Source of the DNA: an uncultured Chitinophagaceae bacterium
Lineage (GTDB): Bacteria; Bacteroidota; Bacteroidia; Chitinophagales; Chitinophagaceae
NCBI GenBank assembly: GCA_937907395.1
Contig: CALCII010000003.1
Coordinates: forward strand, 18,151 to 82,150
Length of the DNA stretch: 64,000 nucleotides
Direction of reading: 5' to 3'
Position 1 is the first letter of the stretch. The number at the start of each line of letters is the position of its first letter. The notes beneath the pieces were generated by a model. That model was not told the origin of the DNA. It saw nothing but the letters and a program-made list of their open reading frames with translations, and ran no database searches. Shown here one piece after another: positions 60,901-64,000 of this stretch. The position numbers and the translations under genes were made by a program.

Positions 60901-61111
60901 ATCCCATATAAAATGTTGTTTTGCTTTTGTAGCTACCTGTAACAGCGCCGCTTCTTCCTCCACGAAACGGGCCTACGGAACGGTATTTCAATTTGCTGAA
61001 GATCTGCTCTTCACCTGATGGCGATGCAGTTGTTTGAGTTTGATTCTTTTTTTGTGCAAAAGATGATAAGGCAATCATACCAGCAAAAGCCAGCAATGCA
61101 ATCTTTCTCAT
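57992..61111 (-). CDS. Large exported BNR-repeat (sortilin/VPS10-like) protein
   Basis: A 1039-residue exported protein. The signal peptide is MRKIALLAFAGMIALSSFAQ. Many BNR/Asp-box repeats follow (S-x-D-G-G-x-x-W or T-T-D-G-G-K-T-W), for example SRDGGRTF, SFDGGANW, TTDGGKTW and SKDGGANW, over residues ~60-750. Together they form a multi-bladed propeller of the VPS10/sortilin class. The last ~250 residues are helical. The Bacteroidota members lie on the cell surface or periplasm; no catalytic residues are evident. It may bind proteins or glycans. Confidence 0.85.
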   Translation of the reverse strand: MRKIALLAFAGMIALSSFAQKKNQTQTTASPSGEEQIFSKLKYRSVGPFRGGRSGAVTGSYKSKTTFYMGSTGGGVWKTTDGGNNWKNISDKFFGGSIGAVAVAPADESIIYVGEGENTMRGNVSEGLGGMWRSDDGGRNWKNIGLKEGRHIIRIVVHPKNPEVVMVAVMGHLFGPNEERGVYKTTDGGKTWNRVLFVNNQTGCSDLVMEPGNPSVLYAGMWRVIRTPYSLESGGEGSGLYRSTDGGETWTNISAKKGLPKGVWGITGVAFAPSNTERIYALIENANGGLFRSDDAGETWQQMSSDNNIRQRAWYYTKVFVDPKNPDVVYCPNVNFMRSRDGGRTFQSLRTPHGDHHDLWIDPENGDRMIVADDGGAQVSFDGGANWSTYMNQPTGQFYRVSTDNSVPYRILAAQQDNSTIRIKSRTNGTGITEQDWDETAGSESGYVVADPNNPDIVYGGNYGGYLSRLDHRTGENRAINVWPDNPMGAGADVQKYRFQWNFPIFFSPNNPKRLYCAGNVLFVTEDEGKTWKALSPDLTTNDKSKQKSSGGPITQDNTSVEYYCTIFTATESFVEKDLLWTGSDDGLIYISKDGGANWQNVTPKDAPPHIMWNCVDVDPFKKGVAYFAGTRYKLDDYTPYIYKTEDYGATWKLITNGINKMHFTRAVRADHKRSGLLYAGTEFGMYISFDGGANWKSFQLNMPVVPVTDLTIKENDLIITTQGRGIYVLDDVSVLQQLKPGIADKNLFVFQPKPGYRMQVNRFARFFGAPKNAGANPPGGMVIPLYVKNVTDSTKATISVLDKNKKLIKSFTTDGKEKIEIANGLNQFAWDLQYPPAESAEGMILWNGTPGAITAPPGMYYVKFMIGADSSEIPFELKSDPTYTATQLDYEEQFELLTAIQNKFNEVQKSIKDIRTLRTQINDFIARQGKDCPKEVKEMATAINKELTSIEESLYQTKSKSGQDPLNFPIRINDKLSGLFDVVNSGMNAPSKQSKEVFVDLSNQADVQLNKLKKIISEDLPKFNQLIREKGLPIIGLK

Positions 61112-61453
61112 GTTACGTTGATTTTGGTGGATTGAATTTACGAAGTATTAAAATTTCCATCTTCAATTGTCCCTTTAATATGATGAATGGAGAATCGGCC
61201 TTGCCATTTATCTGACATTTAGAAAACTTTATCATTTTGAAAATACTAATACGATTTGTATAGAATCTGCCTCATTTACGTTCAATAATACTTTTATCCT
61301 TCATTATAACCGTTCATCCGTTGACTTATTTGTCGGCTTTTTACACAGGAAAATGAAAGGGATGAATGGTCTTCCTCTTGTCCCATATTTCTTTTCTGCC
61401 GCAGTAACCTTTCTACCTTTCGCTTCGTATTACTCAAAATGCTAAACAACCAG
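61112..61453. other. Divergent intergenic region (BNR gene / second DUF5916 gene)
   Basis: About 342 bp without a gene. It should contain both promoters. TACCTTTC, one mismatch from TAnnTTTG, lies near 61415-61422 for the plus gene. A TTTTG-rich stretch with GATTTGTATAG lies near 61250. No inverted-word spacer, REP or terminator was seen. Confidence 0.5.
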
Positions 61454-63964
61454 ATGAAACAACTAACGCTATTCATACTGATGTGTCTTACTCTTACAGG
61501 AGTGTTTGCACAGACTGCTAAAACCGAATTTAAAGCAGAGACATCTGCTAAATCTCCCAGGCAGATTGTTGCCAAACGAACAACCCAAAAAGTAAAAATT
61601 GATGGACTGCTGAACGATTCTGCCTGGGCTGATGCTTCTATTGCAACCGGCTTCGTGGAGTTTCGCCCGAAGGTTGGCGCTCTTGAAAACGAACAAAATA
61701 AAACAGTAACCTACCTGATGTATGATGACGAAGGTTTTTATTTCGGCGGGTTTTGTTATGAACGTACAAAAGACAGTATTGCAACTGAACTGAAAGGAAG
61801 AGATGGCTTTGGCACGAATGATTACATTGGCATTATTATAGACACATATAAAGATCACCTGAACGGGTTTGAATATTTTGTTACTCCGTTAAATGAACAA
61901 TGGGATGCAAAAATGTCGCCCAATATGAATGGCAACAGTGAAGATTTCAGCTGGAATGCCGTATGGAAAAGCGGAGCTGTGATTCACGAAAACGGATGGA
62001 GTTTTGAAATGTTCATACCCTATAGTGCTATTCGCTTCGGTAAAAAAGATATACAGGACTGGGGTATTAACATCACCCGTCGTCGGCAGAAAGCAGGATC
62101 ACAAAACACATGGAATCCTATTGATCCAAAAGTGAATGGTTTTCTTACACAGGAAGGATACTGGATCGGCATCAGCAATATCAAACCTCCGGTGCGTCTT
62201 CAGTTATCACCTTATTTTTCTGTTTATGCCAATCACTTCCCTGTGAATCAACCGGGCATCAGTAACACAACCACACTTTTGAACGGAGGAATGGATTTAA
62301 AATACGGACTCAACCAGGGTTTTACATTAGACGCTACTCTCATTCCGGATTTCGGACAGGTACAAAGCGATAACCAGGTTTTAAATCTTACACCTTTTGA
62401 GGTTCAGTTTAATGAATTCCGTCCGTTTTTTAATGAAGGAACAGAATTGTTTAGTAAGGGAGGATTGTTTTATTCAAGAAGAATTGGCGGCACACCGTTT
62501 CACTATTACGAAAACAGGGATGCTGCTGGCTCAAATGAAACGGTACTTAAAAACCCTTCTCAATCTAAATTACTGAATGCCACTAAAATTTCGGGAAGAA
62601 CACAGGGCAAATTGGGGATTGGCTTTTTAAATGCTATTACACAAACCCAATATGCAACCATAGAAAATTCTGTAACAAAAGAGCAACGTAAAGTATTGAA
62701 CGATCCGTTAACCAACTACAATGTATTTGTCCTAGACCAGGCCTTGAAACACAATTCAAGTATTTCATTGATTAATACCAGTGTGATACGAAATGGAAAA
62801 GATTATGATGCGAATGTTACTGCAGGCTTGTTTGATTTTAATGACAAGAAAAACACCTGGAACTTTGGCGGTAAATTTTCAATCAGCCAGCTAATAGGAT
62901 ACAAAGCCGATGGCAAGAACCTGAACGGATATAACCAGAACCTGTATTTTGGTAAAACGAGTGGCCATTTTACATTCAACATCTGGCAGGAATTAATGGA
63001 CACCAAATATCGCCACAGCGATCTCGGTTATTTCACTAATAACAACTACCTCACTCATGGTGCTTATTTCGGATACTTTTGGAATGAACCGAAAGGATGG
63101 TACAACCAGCTTCGCATCAACTTCAATACACAGTTCAGCAAACTGTTTACACCTATTGGCTCTTTGAAAGAAACCTATCAATACGGCAATATTAATTTCA
63201 ATGTAAATGCGCAAACCAAAAAACTCTGGTGGCTGGGAGCAGATATTGAAATGAATACAGCTTCGAATGATTTCTACGAGCCAAGGAAAGAAGGTTACTT
63301 CTTTCATAAAACAGCAAACTTAGGCTACGGTGCATGGGTAAACAGTAATGAAGCAAAAAGATATTCCTTCTATCTTGAAACATTTTATCGCTCTCAGTTC
63401 AACTTTTACAAAATGAGCGGACTGGATGTTAGCCTTGGGCACTCCATGCGTTTTAATAATAAATTCTCTGCTTCACAAAGAGTTAATTTCCAGCCACGCT
63501 TTAACAATATCGGATTCACAACCATCGAGGGAGATGATATTATTTTTGCACGTCGGAAAAGAAACACGGTGGAGAATATCCTCGAACTGAAATACAGTTT
63601 CACCAATAAAATGGGAATCACTTACCGCATGCGTCATTATGTAAGCTCTGTTGACAATAAAGAATTCTTCACACTGCAAAACAATGGACGTCTTATTTCG
63701 AATCCCGGCTTCAACAAAGAAGTGAACCAGAATGTAAACTTCTTCAATATTGATATGGTATATACCTGGCAGTTTGCTCCCGGCAGCTTTATTAATATTG
63801 TATGGAAAAACTCCATTTTCAACTTTGGCAGTACAGTGGAACGGGATTACTTCAAAAATTTAGGCAATACATTAGAATCAGATCAAAATAACAACCTCTC
63901 GTTAAAAGTGATTTACTTCCTGGACTACCAGGATATTAAAAAGATGAAAAAGAAAAGAGCATAA
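61454..63964 (+). CDS. DUF5916 protein with CBM9-like domain (second paralogue)
   Basis: An 836-residue protein. The signal peptide is MKQLTLFILMCLTLTGVFAQ. It has a CBM9-like domain (KIDGLLNDSAWADASIATGF, YDDEGFYFGGFCYERTKDSI, and GWSFEMFIPYSAIRFGKKDI). A DUF5916 region continues to the end with many strands (KYSFTNKMGITYRMRHYVSS, WQFAPGSFINIVWKNSIFNF) and a basic C-terminus (KKMKKKRA). The start ATG 61454 is five codons inside a longer frame. Both paralogues probably sit in the outer membrane; the role is unknown. Confidence 0.85.
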   Translation: MKQLTLFILMCLTLTGVFAQTAKTEFKAETSAKSPRQIVAKRTTQKVKIDGLLNDSAWADASIATGFVEFRPKVGALENEQNKTVTYLMYDDEGFYFGGFCYERTKDSIATELKGRDGFGTNDYIGIIIDTYKDHLNGFEYFVTPLNEQWDAKMSPNMNGNSEDFSWNAVWKSGAVIHENGWSFEMFIPYSAIRFGKKDIQDWGINITRRRQKAGSQNTWNPIDPKVNGFLTQEGYWIGISNIKPPVRLQLSPYFSVYANHFPVNQPGISNTTTLLNGGMDLKYGLNQGFTLDATLIPDFGQVQSDNQVLNLTPFEVQFNEFRPFFNEGTELFSKGGLFYSRRIGGTPFHYYENRDAAGSNETVLKNPSQSKLLNATKISGRTQGKLGIGFLNAITQTQYATIENSVTKEQRKVLNDPLTNYNVFVLDQALKHNSSISLINTSVIRNGKDYDANVTAGLFDFNDKKNTWNFGGKFSISQLIGYKADGKNLNGYNQNLYFGKTSGHFTFNIWQELMDTKYRHSDLGYFTNNNYLTHGAYFGYFWNEPKGWYNQLRINFNTQFSKLFTPIGSLKETYQYGNINFNVNAQTKKLWWLGADIEMNTASNDFYEPRKEGYFFHKTANLGYGAWVNSNEAKRYSFYLETFYRSQFNFYKMSGLDVSLGHSMRFNNKFSASQRVNFQPRFNNIGFTTIEGDDIIFARRKRNTVENILELKYSFTNKMGITYRMRHYVSSVDNKEFFTLQNNGRLISNPGFNKEVNQNVNFFNIDMVYTWQFAPGSFINIVWKNSIFNFGSTVERDYFKNLGNTLESDQNNNLSLKVIYFLDYQDIKKMKKKRA

Positions 63965-63999
63965 AAAAAGAGCGGCGCCTGTGGCGCCGCTCTTTTTTT
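63963..63999 (+). terminator. Terminator of the second DUF5916 gene
   Basis: A perfect 17-bp stem lies at 63963-63979 and 63983-63999, loop TGT. The core is GAGCGGCGCC / GGCGCCGCTC, flanked by A and T runs. It overlaps the last base of the stop codon. It is the strongest hairpin in the window. Confidence 0.9.
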
Positions 64000-64000
64000 A

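Noticed and set aside
1..64000. CRISPR array or cas genes
   Set aside because: No regularly spaced identical repeats and no Cas motifs were seen; the mirrored words in gaps are short and irregular.
1..64000. tRNA and rRNA genes
   Set aside because: No GGTTCRANYCC T-arm motif with matching acceptor stem and no rRNA-like sequence was seen; a covariance search would be decisive.

Overview
The window looks like a chromosomal segment of a Bacteroidota bacterium, most likely family Chitinophagaceae. The evidence is: -7 promoter boxes of the Bacteroidota type (TAnnTTTG) in front of many genes; a 288-residue primary sigma factor of the Bacteroidota type; type IX secretion C-terminal sorting domains on two proteins; a short NuoG in complex I; and Bacteroidota-typical families (DUF5916, DUF2975 with a YozG-like regulator, GxxExxY, cyclomaltodextrinase-like GH13). 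The assignment is inferred from gene content and motifs, not from a search. No rRNA, tRNA, CRISPR array or classical insertion sequence was seen.

Layout. Bases 1-12068 hold a complex I (nuo) operon on the minus strand, transcribed from a promoter at 12061-12068: nuoA, B, C, D, E, a 69-residue membrane protein, nuoF, a small inverted-repeat-bounded GxxExxY cassette, short nuoG, nuoH, I, J, K, L and the first 245 codons of nuoM. nuoN presumably lies beyond base 1. Bases 12100-15891 are a second minus-strand operon: TonB, a small membrane protein, a PstS-like lipoprotein and a TPR protein. Bases 15981-25000 carry housekeeping genes: a low-molecular-weight phosphatase with hisS (which has an AT-rich in-frame insertion), a PcaF-like thiolase, rlmN, two pseudouridine synthases, dinB and a lipoprotein. 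Bases 24591-32617 hold rimM, rpsP, ffh, a DUF2975/XRE pair, glycosyltransferases, a thioredoxin-like protein and the primary sigma factor. Bases 32900-38400 hold a START-like protein, an LptF/LptG-family permease, an exported superoxide dismutase and an M20 dipeptidase.

Bases 38450-40400 are an AT-rich accessory islet with an ApeA-like HEPN protein (RNYYTH motif) and a small unknown partner. This is the best candidate defence locus. Bases 40500-64000 are rich in envelope and secreted functions: a polysaccharide deacetylase and a repeat protein (both with T9SS tails), a GH13 enzyme, an S9 peptidase, beta-barrel proteins, a sortilin/BNR-repeat protein and two DUF5916 proteins. They are interspersed with an RRM protein, an S4 protein, trmD and a GT-C-like membrane protein.

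Two further themes stand out. First, several intergenic gaps are filled with short repeated words arranged as inverted arms, each gap with its own word. Second, several housekeeping genes have the -7 box only 4-5 nt before ATG, which suggests leaderless transcripts.
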